Origin: Solirubrobacteraceae bacterium
Lineage (GTDB): Bacteria; Actinomycetota; Thermoleophilia; Solirubrobacterales; Solirubrobacteraceae
NCBI GenBank assembly: GCA_023230855.1
Contig: JALNWQ010000003.1
Coordinates: forward strand, 62,001 to 126,000
DNA length: 64,000 nt
Direction of reading: 5' to 3'
In this document: positions 35,402 to 43,419 of the stretch, in pieces
How the letters are laid out: each line of letters begins with the position of its first letter
Position numbering within the stretch: the first letter of the stretch is position 1
The notes under the pieces: generated by a model
The model's database searches: none
Told to the model about the DNA's origin: nothing
Seen by the model: only the letters and a program-made list of their open reading frames with translations
Translations under genes and position numbers: made by a program

Positions 35402-36778
35402 ATGCCCCCGTCCCGCCGCCCTCCGCGTCGCCGTCCGCCGCGGGTTCCGCACGACGTCGCCGACCTGTCGCTCGCGAGCGCGGGCGAGGCGCGCGTCGAC
35501 TGGGCGGACGCGCAGATGCCGGTGCTCGCCCAGGTGCGGGCCCGGTTCGCGCGGGAGCAGCCGTTCGCCGGGGTCCGGATCGCCGCGTCGCTGCACGTCA
35601 CCGCCGAGACCGGCAACCTCGTGCGGACGCTCCAGGCGGGCGGCGGCGAGGTCTGGATCGCGGCGGCGAACCCGCTGTCGACCCAGGACGAGGTGGCCGC
35701 GGCGCTCGTCGTCGGCGACGGCGCGGCGGTGTTCGCCCGCCGACGCGCCGACCGCGCGACGGTCATGGCCCACCAGCGCGCCGTGGCGTTCGCCGAGCCG
35801 CCCGGCGGTCCACGGCCGCGGCGGCCCGGGAGTGGGCCGACGTCGGTCGTGACGATGGACGACGGCGGCGACCTCCTGGCGCTGTGGCACGGGATCCGGC
35901 GCGCGGGCGAGGCGGACGACGCCGGGGGCGACGTCACCGACGACCCGCCCGCGCACGGCCTCATCGGCGGGACCGAGGAGACGACCGCCGGCGCGCTGCG
36001 CCTGCGGGCGATGGCCGACCGGGGCGAGCTGACGGTGCCCGTGCTCGCCGTGCACGAGGCCGAGACGCACCGGGTCGTCGAGAACCGCCACGGCACCGGC
36101 CAGTCGGCGCTCGACGGGATCCTCCGCGCCACGAACGTCCTGCTCGCGGGGCGGACGGTCGTCGTGCTCGGGTACGGGTCGTGCGGCCGCGGGGTCGCCG
36201 CCCGCGCGCGCGGGATGGGCGCGGCGGTGACGATCTGCGAGATCGATCCGATCCGGGCGCTCGAGGCGAAGCTCGAGGGGTACGACGTCGCCCCGGCGCT
36301 CGAGGCCGCCGCGGCCGGCGACGTGTTCGTCACCGTCACCGGCAACCGCGACGTCCTGACCGCCGAGCACTTCCGGGCGATGCGGGACGGGGCGATCCTC
36401 GCCAACGCCGGGCACTTCGACGTCGAGATCTCGCTCGCCGACCTCGCGTCGGTCGCGGACGGCCCGGCGACCGAGGTCCGTCCGCTCGTCGAGCGCTACG
36501 TCGTCGACGGCCGCCGCCTGCACCTGCTCGCCGGCGGACGCGTCGTCAACCTCGCCGCCGCCGAGGGCTATCCGGCGTCGGTCATGGACCTGTCGTTCAC
36601 GAACCAGGCGCTCGCGGTCGAGGCGCTCGTCGTCGACCGCGAGCGGTTCGCCCCCGGGGTCCACCGCGTCCCCCAGGAGATGGACGCCGAGATGGCCCGG
36701 CTCAAGCTCGCCAGCCTGGGGATCGGGATCGACATGCTGAGCGACCGTCAGGCGGCGTACGGCCGGGCGTGGACGTGA
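35402..36778 (+). CDS. Divergent S-adenosylhomocysteine hydrolase paralogue with altered active site
   Basis: The 458-residue protein aligns with AhcY throughout (LHVTAET, MDDGGDLL, GTEETTAG, NAD motif GYGSCGRG near 258-265). Against the usual NDSVTKSKFDN segment it has HEAETHRVVEN, so the positions of human N181, K186 and D190 become His, His and Glu. The C-terminal Lys/Tyr tail that closes over NAD is missing; the protein ends YGRAWT. The following GTGQSALDG resembles archaeal-type enzymes. It may act on a different nucleoside thioether or be a regulatory, inactive homologue. It overlaps the next gene by 4 bp (GTGA). Confidence 0.85.
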   Translation: MPPSRRPPRRRPPRVPHDVADLSLASAGEARVDWADAQMPVLAQVRARFAREQPFAGVRIAASLHVTAETGNLVRTLQAGGGEVWIAAANPLSTQDEVAAALVVGDGAAVFARRRADRATVMAHQRAVAFAEPPGGPRPRRPGSGPTSVVTMDDGGDLLALWHGIRRAGEADDAGGDVTDDPPAHGLIGGTEETTAGALRLRAMADRGELTVPVLAVHEAETHRVVENRHGTGQSALDGILRATNVLLAGRTVVVLGYGSCGRGVAARARGMGAAVTICEIDPIRALEAKLEGYDVAPALEAAAAGDVFVTVTGNRDVLTAEHFRAMRDGAILANAGHFDVEISLADLASVADGPATEVRPLVERYVVDGRRLHLLAGGRVVNLAAAEGYPASVMDLSFTNQALAVEALVVDRERFAPGVHRVPQEMDAEMARLKLASLGIGIDMLSDRQAAYGRAWT

Positions 36779-37470
36779 GCGGGGCCGCGACGACGCCCGG
36801 TCCGCCGCACCTGACCCTCGCGCCGGGCCGCGACGTGACGTTCGAGCACGAGGACCGTCGCAGCCGGTTCGTCTGCACGCTGCGCCGGGTCGGCGACGAG
36901 GCCGGGGCCCGCGCGCTGCTCGCGGAGCTGCGGAGCGCGCACCACGCCGCGCGCCACCACTGCTCGGCGTTCGTGCTCGGCCCGCGGCGCGAGGTCACGC
37001 GGTCCAACGACGACGGCGAGCCGTCCGGCACCGCCGGCGCGCCGATGCTGCAGGCGCTCCTCGGCCACGCGCCGGCGGGCGGGGACGGCCTGCCGGCGAC
37101 CGACGTCGCGGCGGTCGTCGTGCGCTGGTTCGGCGGGGTCCTGCTGGGCGCCGGGGGCCTGGTCCGGGCGTACTCCGCCGCGACCGAGGGGGCGCTGGCC
37201 GCCGCGACGTGGGTGCGACGCGAGCCGCGGTCGCTGCGCCGGGTCGAGATCCCGCACGCCGTGGCCGGGCGGGCCGAGCACGAGCTGCACGGCCTGGACG
37301 TCGTCGTGCGGACGACCGGGTACGGCGCGGTCGGGGTCGGGGTGGAGATCGCGATCCCCGCCGACGACGGGGCCGCCGAGGCCGTCGACGGGTGGGCGCG
37401 CCGGCACGACCTCGGCGTCCGCGACGCCGGCGTCGAGTGGGTCGACGTGCCACTGCCTGCCGGGCCGTAG
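36775..37470 (+). CDS. YigZ/IMPACT-family protein (UPF0029)
   Basis: The 231-residue protein has the two hallmark segments of the bacterial IMPACT family: SNDDGEPSGTAGAPML and VVVRWFGGVLLGAGGLVRAY, followed by a C-terminal ferredoxin-like domain. The molecular role in bacteria is not established; proposals involve translation or peptide or nucleic-acid binding. GTG 36775 lies within the stop of the AhcY paralogue, so the two are coupled. Confidence 0.9.
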   Translation: MSGAATTPGPPHLTLAPGRDVTFEHEDRRSRFVCTLRRVGDEAGARALLAELRSAHHAARHHCSAFVLGPRREVTRSNDDGEPSGTAGAPMLQALLGHAPAGGDGLPATDVAAVVVRWFGGVLLGAGGLVRAYSAATEGALAAATWVRREPRSLRRVEIPHAVAGRAEHELHGLDVVVRTTGYGAVGVGVEIAIPADDGAAEAVDGWARRHDLGVRDAGVEWVDVPLPAGP

Positions 37471-37475
37471 CCGGC

Positions 37476-38210
37476 TCAGCGGCCGGCGCCCACGCCGAGG
37501 ATCGCGGCGGGGTCGGCCAGCGGCCGCTCCAGCGTGGGCCGCACCGCGGCGGCGGCCGCGTCGCCGTCGCCGGCGACGACCGCGTCGGCGAGGTCGCGCA
37601 GGCGGTCGGCGTCGTCGGCGACGGGCGCCAGCGCGTCGTCGGCCCCCGGGATCGCCGCGAGCCCCTCGACGAGCGAGTTGAGCGCCAGGCGGTAGGCGAG
37701 GTTGTCGGCGCCGTCGACGAGGTCGTCCCAGAGCGCGACGAAGCGCTCGACCCGGCCGTCGCCGTGCGATGCGACGACGTCGGCGAGCGCCCGGGCGGCG
37801 TCCGCGAGCGCCCGTCGGGCGTCCGGGGACGCCCGCTCGGCGCACCGTCGCGCCACGTCGACCCCGATCGCGGCGCGCAGCTCGACGACCGACCGCAGCA
37901 GCCCGGGCCGCGACGGGGCGTCCGGGGCGAGCGCCACGTCGAGGAGCAGGTCGAGCCCGCCGCTGCGCCGCCAGTCCCGGACGCGCGTCGGTCCCCCGTG
38001 CGAGATCCGCACGAGCCCGGCCTGCTCCAGCCGCTTCAGGGCCTCGCGCACCGCGTGGCGGTGGACCGACAGCGCGTCGCTGAGCTCGCGCTCCGACGGC
38101 AGCGCCTCGTCCGGACCGGGGTCCCCGGCGAGGATCGCGGCGCGGATCCGGGCGTGGACGCCCTCGGAGCGCGGGACGCCGTCGGGCAGCGGGCGGAGGT
38201 CGATCGGCAT
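37476..38210 (-). CDS. GntR-family regulator, FadR subfamily
   Basis: The 244-residue protein has an N-terminal winged helix (GVHARIRAAILAG, LPSERELSDALSVHRHAVREALKRLEQAGLV) and a C-terminal all-helical FCD-type ligand domain (about 85-225). FadR-subfamily proteins sense fatty acyl-CoAs or organic acids. An inverted copy of a TGGT-N3-ACCA element sits 6 bp before its ATG and two more lie before the divergent sterol-desaturase-like gene, so it probably represses both. It converges with the YigZ gene with a 5-bp gap. Confidence 0.88.
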   Translation of the reverse strand: MPIDLRPLPDGVPRSEGVHARIRAAILAGDPGPDEALPSERELSDALSVHRHAVREALKRLEQAGLVRISHGGPTRVRDWRRSGGLDLLLDVALAPDAPSRPGLLRSVVELRAAIGVDVARRCAERASPDARRALADAARALADVVASHGDGRVERFVALWDDLVDGADNLAYRLALNSLVEGLAAIPGADDALAPVADDADRLRDLADAVVAGDGDAAAAAVRPTLERPLADPAAILGVGAGR

Positions 38211-38215
38211 CGCCG

Positions 38216-38226
38216 TGGTTGTACCA
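38216..38226. promoter_or_regulatory. TGGT-TGT-ACCA operator at the GntR start
   Basis: This palindrome with 4-bp arms is the inverted form of the two copies at 38422-38432 and 38439-38449, with identity extending two bases further (TGGTTGTACCAGT). It lies 6 bp upstream of the regulator ATG, over the expected ribosome-binding site, which fits autorepression. Confidence 0.7.
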
Positions 38227-38415
38227 GTGCGGCGGCGACGCGACCACGCAGGGGGACGCGTCGCGACCGCGTCACGCCCTCCCTGGGTGGCGTGGGCCGG
38301 ATCCGACCCGCCGGGGCGGGCACCATCCGGCCCACCCTGCGCAACCGACGCGATGCCGGCGCCGGACCCGCCCGGGGCACGACGCCCCGACGCATCGACC
38401 CTTGCCGATCGACGA

Positions 38416-38449
38416 CTCAACTGGTACAACCACTCAACTGGTACAACCA
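38416..38449. promoter_or_regulatory. Tandem 17-bp operators before the sterol desaturase-like gene
   Basis: Two exact, adjoining 17-bp copies of CTCAACTGGTACAACCA occupy 38416-38432 and 38433-38449. Each contains the FadR/GntR-type palindrome TGGT-ACA-ACCA. They end 50 bp before ATG 38500. The 17-bp period would put two dimers on nearly opposite faces of the helix, or prevent simultaneous binding. Confidence 0.75.
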
Positions 38450-38499
38450 GATCGGGTGCCGTTGGTGCCCGCCGCCCGTCGACCCGAATCCCCGCCGCC

Positions 38500-39507
38500 A
38501 TGGTCAACCTCATCGTCGCCGCCATCCCGTTCTTCGTCCTGCTCGTGGCGATGGAGCTCGTGCTGCTGCGGACGGTCGGCCGCCACCACCACGACGACGC
38601 GCCGGCCACCGACCGGCCGGCCGACGCGCACCGCCGGCGCCGGCTTCGGTGGATGACCGCGCCGTACCGGTCGCCGCGGGCGCGGGACGACGACGACCGC
38701 CGCCCGCTGGGCTACGACGCCCGCGACGCCGCGACGAGCATGACCCTGGGCCTGGGCAAGGTGATCGGCGACCTCGGCTGGAAGCTCGTCGTCGCCGTCG
38801 CCTACGCCGGGCTCTTCGTCCTGTCGCCGATCAGCCTGCCCACCGACGCCTGGTGGACGTGGGTCCTGCTGTTCTTCGCCGACGACCTGTCGTACTACTG
38901 GTACCACCGACTCGCCCACCGGGTGCGGCTGTTCTGGGCCAACCACGTCGTCCACCACTCCAGCGAGCGCTTCAACCTGTCGACCGCGCTGCGCCAGACG
39001 GTCACCGGCTGGGACACGATCATCTACTGGGCGTGGATGCCGCTGGTGGGGTTCGAGCCGTGGATGATCTTCCTCGCCCAGTCGTGGAGCCTGCTCTACC
39101 AGTTCTGGATCCACACCGAGCTCATCGAGCGGCTGCCGCGCTGGTTCGAGGCGGTCTTCAACACCCCCAGCCACCACCGCGTGCACCACGGGTCGCAGGA
39201 GCAGTACCTCGACAAGAACTACGCGGGGATCCTCATCGTGTGGGACCGCCTGCTCGGCACGTTCGAGCCCGAGGGCGAGCGCGTGCGCTACGGCCTGACG
39301 ACGAACATCGGGACGTACCACCCGGTGCGGGCCGCGTTCCACGAGTACGGCGCGCTGTGGCGCGACCTGCGATCGGCGCGCACCGTCCGCGACCGGATCG
39401 GGTACCTCGTCGGACCGCCCGGCTGGGCCCCCGCGACGCCCGTCGCGAGCGAGCGCCCCGGCGACGCGGACGCGCCAGCGCCGGGAGCCCACCACCCGGC
39501 CACCTGA
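38500..39507 (+). CDS. Fatty acid hydroxylase/sterol desaturase superfamily membrane protein
   Basis: The 335-residue membrane protein has the three His clusters that hold the di-iron centre: HRLAH near 135, HVVHH near 149 and HHRVHH near 225, between hydrophobic helices. The family hydroxylates, desaturates or cleaves sterols, fatty acids and other lipids. The first 60 residues hold one helix and a His/Arg/Asp-rich loop. The last 30 residues are Ala/Pro-rich. It is controlled, by inference, by the divergent FadR-like regulator. Confidence 0.88.
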   Translation: MVNLIVAAIPFFVLLVAMELVLLRTVGRHHHDDAPATDRPADAHRRRRLRWMTAPYRSPRARDDDDRRPLGYDARDAATSMTLGLGKVIGDLGWKLVVAVAYAGLFVLSPISLPTDAWWTWVLLFFADDLSYYWYHRLAHRVRLFWANHVVHHSSERFNLSTALRQTVTGWDTIIYWAWMPLVGFEPWMIFLAQSWSLLYQFWIHTELIERLPRWFEAVFNTPSHHRVHHGSQEQYLDKNYAGILIVWDRLLGTFEPEGERVRYGLTTNIGTYHPVRAAFHEYGALWRDLRSARTVRDRIGYLVGPPGWAPATPVASERPGDADAPAPGAHHPAT

Positions 39508-39531
39508 CGGGCGCCGCGCGATACTGGCCGC

Positions 39532-40284
39532 ATGGACCTCGGGATCCACGGTCGGGTGGCGCTCGTCGGCGGCGCGAGCGCCGGCATCGGCCGGGCGATC
39601 GCCGAGGCGCTGATCGCCGAGGGGGTGCGGGTCGTCGCCACGTCGCGCGACGCCGATCGCACCCGGGCGGCGGCGGACGAGATCGGCGCAATCGGCGCGG
39701 TCGCCTGGGACACCGCCGACGTCGACCGGGCCGCGTCGGTGGTCGACGAGGCGGAGCGGATCGCGGGGCCGGTCGACATCGCGATCCTCAACACCGGCGG
39801 CCCGCCCGCGGGCGACGACCCGCTCGCCTTCGACGACGCGCGGTGGGAGGACGCCCACCGCCACCTCGTCCGGTCCCCGATGGCGTTGCTGCGCCGCGTC
39901 CTGCCCGGGATGCGGGAGCGGGGCTGGGGCCGGATCGTCAACGTCGCGTCGACGTCGGTCCGCGAGCCGCTCCCCCACCTCGTCCTGTCGAACGCCGAGC
40001 GGTCGGCGGCGCTCGCGGCGCTCAAGACGCTGTCGCACCGGGTCGCCGGCGACGGGGTGACGATCAACACGCTGCTCACCGGCCAGATCGCGACCCGGCG
40101 GATCGCCGCGTCGTACGGGACGCTCGAGCGCGCGCACGCCGCGGCCCGCGACCGCATCCCCGCGGGACGGCTCGGCCGCCCGGACGAGATGGCCGCGGCC
40201 GCCGCGTTCCTCTGCTCGGAGCGGGCCGCGTACATCACCGGCGCCGCGCTCCCCGTCGACGGCGGGCTGTTGCACGGCGTCTGA
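39532..40284 (+). CDS. SDR-family protein lacking the YxxxK catalytic pair
   Basis: The 250-residue protein has the SDR cofactor motif GGASAGIGRAIA and the C-terminal GAALPVDGG of FabG-like proteins. At the catalytic site, where classical SDRs carry Tyr-x3-Lys, it reads VLSNAERSAALAALK, so the tyrosine is absent. A recognisable subgroup of FabG-like SDRs shares this LSNxxR pattern; whether they are reductases is unclear. It lies 24 bp after the desaturase-like gene and may belong to its operon. Confidence 0.83.
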   Translation: MDLGIHGRVALVGGASAGIGRAIAEALIAEGVRVVATSRDADRTRAAADEIGAIGAVAWDTADVDRAASVVDEAERIAGPVDIAILNTGGPPAGDDPLAFDDARWEDAHRHLVRSPMALLRRVLPGMRERGWGRIVNVASTSVREPLPHLVLSNAERSAALAALKTLSHRVAGDGVTINTLLTGQIATRRIAASYGTLERAHAAARDRIPAGRLGRPDEMAAAAAFLCSERAAYITGAALPVDGGLLHGV

Positions 40285-40329
40285 TCCGCGCCCTTCCCGG
40301 CACGGCCCGCGGGGCATAGGCTGCCGGGC

Positions 40330-41385
40330 ATGGCTCCCCGACTTCCCCGCATCGGCGGCATCGTCTCCAAGCCCGTCGACACCGTCGGCCGGGTCGCGAA
40401 CACCCCGATCGGCAACGCCGGACGGTTCCGGCCGTTCTACGCCCTGAACCTCGTCGACCGGATCGTCAACGGCAACCGCACGCTCGAGGACGCGGTCGCC
40501 GACAAGGTCGTCCTCATCACCGGCGCGTCGTCCGGGATCGGCAAGGCGACGGCGCTCGAGCTGGGTCGTGCGGGCGCCAAGGTCATCCTCGTCGCGCGCG
40601 GCCAGGAGGCGCTGGACGAGACCCGCGAGGAGATCGAGGCCGAGGGCGGCACGGCGTTCGCATACCCGTGCGACCTCACCGACTACGACGCGATCGACGC
40701 GCTCGCCGACCGCGTCATCGAGGACCACGGCCGCGTCGACGTGCTCGTGAACAACGCCGGGCGCTCGATCCGCCGGTCGATGGAGTTGTCCTACGACCGC
40801 TTCCACGACTTCGAGCGGACGATGCAGCTGAACTACTTCGCCCCCGTCCGCCTGATCCTGCGGCTGCTGCCCGGGATGCGCGAGCGCGGCGAGGGGCAGA
40901 TCATCAACATCAGCTCGATCGGGGTGCAGGCGCGCGCCGCGCGGTTCGGGGCGTACATCGCGTCGAAGGCCGCGCTCGACACGCTGTCGGACGCCGTGCA
41001 GGCCGAGGCGCACTCCGACGGCGTGCGGTTCACGACGATCCACATGCCGCTCGTCCGCACGCCGATGATCGCCCCGACGAAGGCGTACGACCGGGTGCCG
41101 ACCCTGTCGCCGGAGCAGGCGGCGGCGGTCATCACCAGCGGGATCGTCCACCGCCCGCGACGGCTCGGGTCGCCGATCGGCCATGCGGCGGCGTTCGTCG
41201 ACGCGATCAACCCGCAGCTCATGGACATCCTGCGCAACCGCGGCTACCAGCTGTTCCCGGACTCCAAGGCGGCGCGGGCGTCGGCGAGCACGTCGACGCG
41301 GAGCCTGCCGCCCGGCGTCGGGGACGAGGAGCTGACCCGCGCCGGGCAGGCGTTCGCGCGGGTCACGCGCGGGGTGCACTGGTAG
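40330..41385 (+). CDS. Short-chain dehydrogenase/reductase with N- and C-terminal extensions
   Basis: The 351-residue protein has a 55-residue leader, then a complete classical SDR domain: ITGASSGIGKATAL, NNAG, the catalytic Ser (NISSIG) and YIASK. The C-terminal 80 residues extend beyond the standard domain. Such longer forms resemble the SDR part of actinobacterial acyl-CoA or aldehyde reductases, but the substrate is unknown. Third in a same-strand run with the desaturase-like gene and the atypical SDR. Confidence 0.86.
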   Translation: MAPRLPRIGGIVSKPVDTVGRVANTPIGNAGRFRPFYALNLVDRIVNGNRTLEDAVADKVVLITGASSGIGKATALELGRAGAKVILVARGQEALDETREEIEAEGGTAFAYPCDLTDYDAIDALADRVIEDHGRVDVLVNNAGRSIRRSMELSYDRFHDFERTMQLNYFAPVRLILRLLPGMRERGEGQIINISSIGVQARAARFGAYIASKAALDTLSDAVQAEAHSDGVRFTTIHMPLVRTPMIAPTKAYDRVPTLSPEQAAAVITSGIVHRPRRLGSPIGHAAAFVDAINPQLMDILRNRGYQLFPDSKAARASASTSTRSLPPGVGDEELTRAGQAFARVTRGVHW

Positions 41386-41413
41386 GCCTCCGCCGCGGCC
41401 GTAGGATCGGCCG

Positions 41414-42043
41414 GTGTCCGTCGGGGACGACGCCGGGATCGTGGCGCACGGCATCGGCCTGACCCGCGCCGGCCGGCGCGTGCTGGACGACGCCGCGGTG
41501 ACCGTGGCGCCCGGGCGCGTCACCGCGCTCGTCGCGCCGTCCGGGTCGGGCAAGAGCACCCTGCTGCGGTGCCTCAACCGCCTGCTCGAGCCGGACGAGG
41601 GCACGATCCTCCTCGACGGGGTCGACGTCCGCACGGTCGACCCGCGGACGCTGCGCCGCCGGGTCGCCCTCGTCGCGCAGGCCCCGGTGATGCTGCCGGG
41701 CGCCGTCCACGACAACCTCGTCCACGGCCTGGCGGACCCGGACCCCGCCGTCGTCGCGCGGGCGTTGGCCGACGCGGACCTCGACCCGTCGTTCGCGACC
41801 CGCCCGGCGGGCGAGCTGTCGGGTGGCGAGCGGGCCCGGGTCGCGCTCGCCCGCGCGCTCACCCGCGACCCGCGCATCCTGCTGCTCGACGAGCCGACGG
41901 CCGCCCTGGACGCGACGACGGCGGACCACGTCGCCGACGCGCTGCGCCGGATCGCCGACCGGGGCATCGGCGTGCTCGTCGCGACCCACGACGACCGGCT
42001 CGTCGCCCGCGTCGCCGACCGGACCGTGGGGTTGGGCGGGTGA
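41414..42043 (+). CDS. ABC transporter ATP-binding protein, FetA/YbbL-like
   Basis: The 209-residue ATPase has Walker A APSGSGKST, Q-loop LVAQAPVMLPG, signature LSGGERARVALARAL, Walker B ILLLDEPTAALD and the switch VATHDD. The short length and the LPGAVHDN segment match FetA, which pairs with the FetB membrane protein; FetAB is linked to iron export or metal and oxidative stress. The partner gene follows but is interrupted, so the system may not function in this strain. GTG start at 41414. Confidence 0.88.
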   Translation: MSVGDDAGIVAHGIGLTRAGRRVLDDAAVTVAPGRVTALVAPSGSGKSTLLRCLNRLLEPDEGTILLDGVDVRTVDPRTLRRRVALVAQAPVMLPGAVHDNLVHGLADPDPAVVARALADADLDPSFATRPAGELSGGERARVALARALTRDPRILLLDEPTAALDATTADHVADALRRIADRGIGVLVATHDDRLVARVADRTVGLGG

Positions 42044-42119
42044 GTCGTCCGGCCGCCGCCCCCGGACGCACCCGTGCGACGCCCGCCCGGGCGTCGGGCC
42101 GCCCCGGGGAGCCGCGCCG

Positions 42120-42908
42120 GTGAGCGCCGCGGTCGCCCAGATCGCCGCGGGCCTCGGCTTCGCCGGCCTCGCGACGCTGCTGACGTAGCGCCTGCGCCTC
42201 GGCCTCACCGGCGACCTGGCGCGGGCGACGGTCCGCGCCGTCGTCCAGCTCGCGGTGGTCGGGGCGCTCATCGCCCTGATCTTCCGGCACCCGCCGCTGG
42301 CGTTCGCCTTCGTGGCGGTCATGGCCGTCGTCGCGGGGGCCACGTCGGGCGGCCGGATCCGGCGGATCCCCGGGGCCCGACGCGCCGCGCTCGTCGCGAT
42401 CGCGCTGCCGGCGCTGGGCGTCACGGGCGTGCTGCTGCTCGTCGGCGCGTTCGAGGTGACGCCGCGCGCCGCGATCCCCACCGCCGGGATCCTCATCGGC
42501 GGCGCGATGGCGGCCGCGACGCTCACCGGACGGCGCCTCGTCGAGGCCCTGGACGAGCGCGCCGACGAGGTCGAGGCTCGCCTGGCGCTCGGAGACGACG
42601 TCCCGACCGCGCTGGCGCCGCTCGTCCGGGTCGCGGTCACCACCGGCGTCGTGCCGGTGATCGACCAGACCCGCAGCGTCGGGCTCGTGACGCTCCCCGG
42701 CACGTTCGTCGGGCTGCTCCTCGGCGGCGCGAGCCCCGCCACCGCCGCGCGGATCCAGCTGACGGTGCTGCTGGCCCTGCTCCTCGTCGAGCTCCTCGCC
42801 GGGCTGCTCATCGCGCTGGCGATCCGTCGGGCGGTCACCGCCCCGGGCGAGCGCGTCGTCGTGCCACCCGCCGACGGACGGTCCGCGACCGACCCCGGGC
42901 GCGGTTGA
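42120..42908 (+). pseudogene. FetB-like membrane protein interrupted by an in-frame TAG
   Basis: Read from GTG 42120 (with GGGGAG upstream) the frame encodes a 262-codon protein with FetB/YbbM-like helices (ATVRAVVQLAVVGALIALIF, a central GGAMAAATLTGRR and TLPGTFVGLLLGG). Codon 23 (42186-42188) is TAG, placed at the end of the first membrane helix where the family continues without a break. Everything downstream stays open to 42908. A restart at GTG 42255 would lose the first helix and half of the second. It could be a true nonsense mutation, a sequencing error or, less likely, readthrough. Confidence 0.75.
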
Positions 42909-42920
42909 CGAGGCCGTACG

Positions 42921-43256
42921 ATGCGCCGCGTGCCGGTCATCGCCGTCGACCTGACGTCCGTCCGCGACTGGGAGGGCTTCCATGACGCGTTCGCCCGGAC
43001 GCTCGGCCTCATGGACGGCTACGGCGGCAACATGGACGCGTGGATCGACTGCCTGACCCATGTCGACGAGGACGACGGCACGTCGCGGATCGTCGTCGAG
43101 GACGGCGACGTCCTGACGTTGCGCCTCACGGGGATGGACGGCCTCCGCACCCGCCGACCCGACATCCACGCGGCGCTGCTCGATGCGGCGGCGTTCGTGA
43201 ACCACCGCCGGATCGAGGTCGGCGAGCGGCCGATCCTGGCGCTCGCCTACCCGTGA
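42921..43256 (+). CDS. Barstar-family protein
   Basis: The 111-residue protein matches the barstar (RNase inhibitor) fold: an N-terminal strand VIAVDLTSVRDWEGFHDAF, then the family core YGGNMDAWIDCLT, equivalent to the barstar helix that plugs the barnase active site, with D39 and D43 in the places of barstar Asp35 and Asp39. No barnase-like RNase is encoded nearby. It starts at ATG 42921, 12 bp after the interrupted permease gene; GTG 42930 is an alternative. Confidence 0.8.
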   Translation: MRRVPVIAVDLTSVRDWEGFHDAFARTLGLMDGYGGNMDAWIDCLTHVDEDDGTSRIVVEDGDVLTLRLTGMDGLRTRRPDIHAALLDAAAFVNHRRIEVGERPILALAYP

Positions 43257-43306
43257 CGACGGGCGCGACCGGCGGGACCACGCCCGCCGCGGAGCCGGGA
43301 ACGCAG

Positions 43307-43378
43307 TACCCCCAAGGGGAATCGAACCCCTGCTACCAGCGTGAAAGGCTGACGTGCTAACCGCTACACCATGGGGGC
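43307..43378 (-). tRNA. tRNA-Glu (UUC)
   Basis: The 72-nt minus-strand sequence has acceptor GCCCCCA/TGGGGGT, anticodon loop CTTTCAC giving UUC, and T-loop TTCGATT, with discriminator A. It is the standard bacterial tRNA-Glu pattern. CCA is not encoded. Confidence 0.95.
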
Positions 43379-43419
43379 GGGACGGCACAGTGTAGACGGG
43401 CGCGGACCGTCGCCGGGGC

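Noticed and set aside
37209..40319. Plus-strand frame of 1036 codons across the GntR, desaturase and SDR genes
   Set aside because: Three real genes with family motifs lie in other frames; this reading is Arg-rich and has no domain pattern.
42120..42188. Readthrough or recoding of the TAG codon in the FetB-like gene
   Set aside because: No hairpin or selenocysteine/pyrrolysine context is visible, and TAG is not known to be recoded in this lineage; mutation or sequencing error is simpler.
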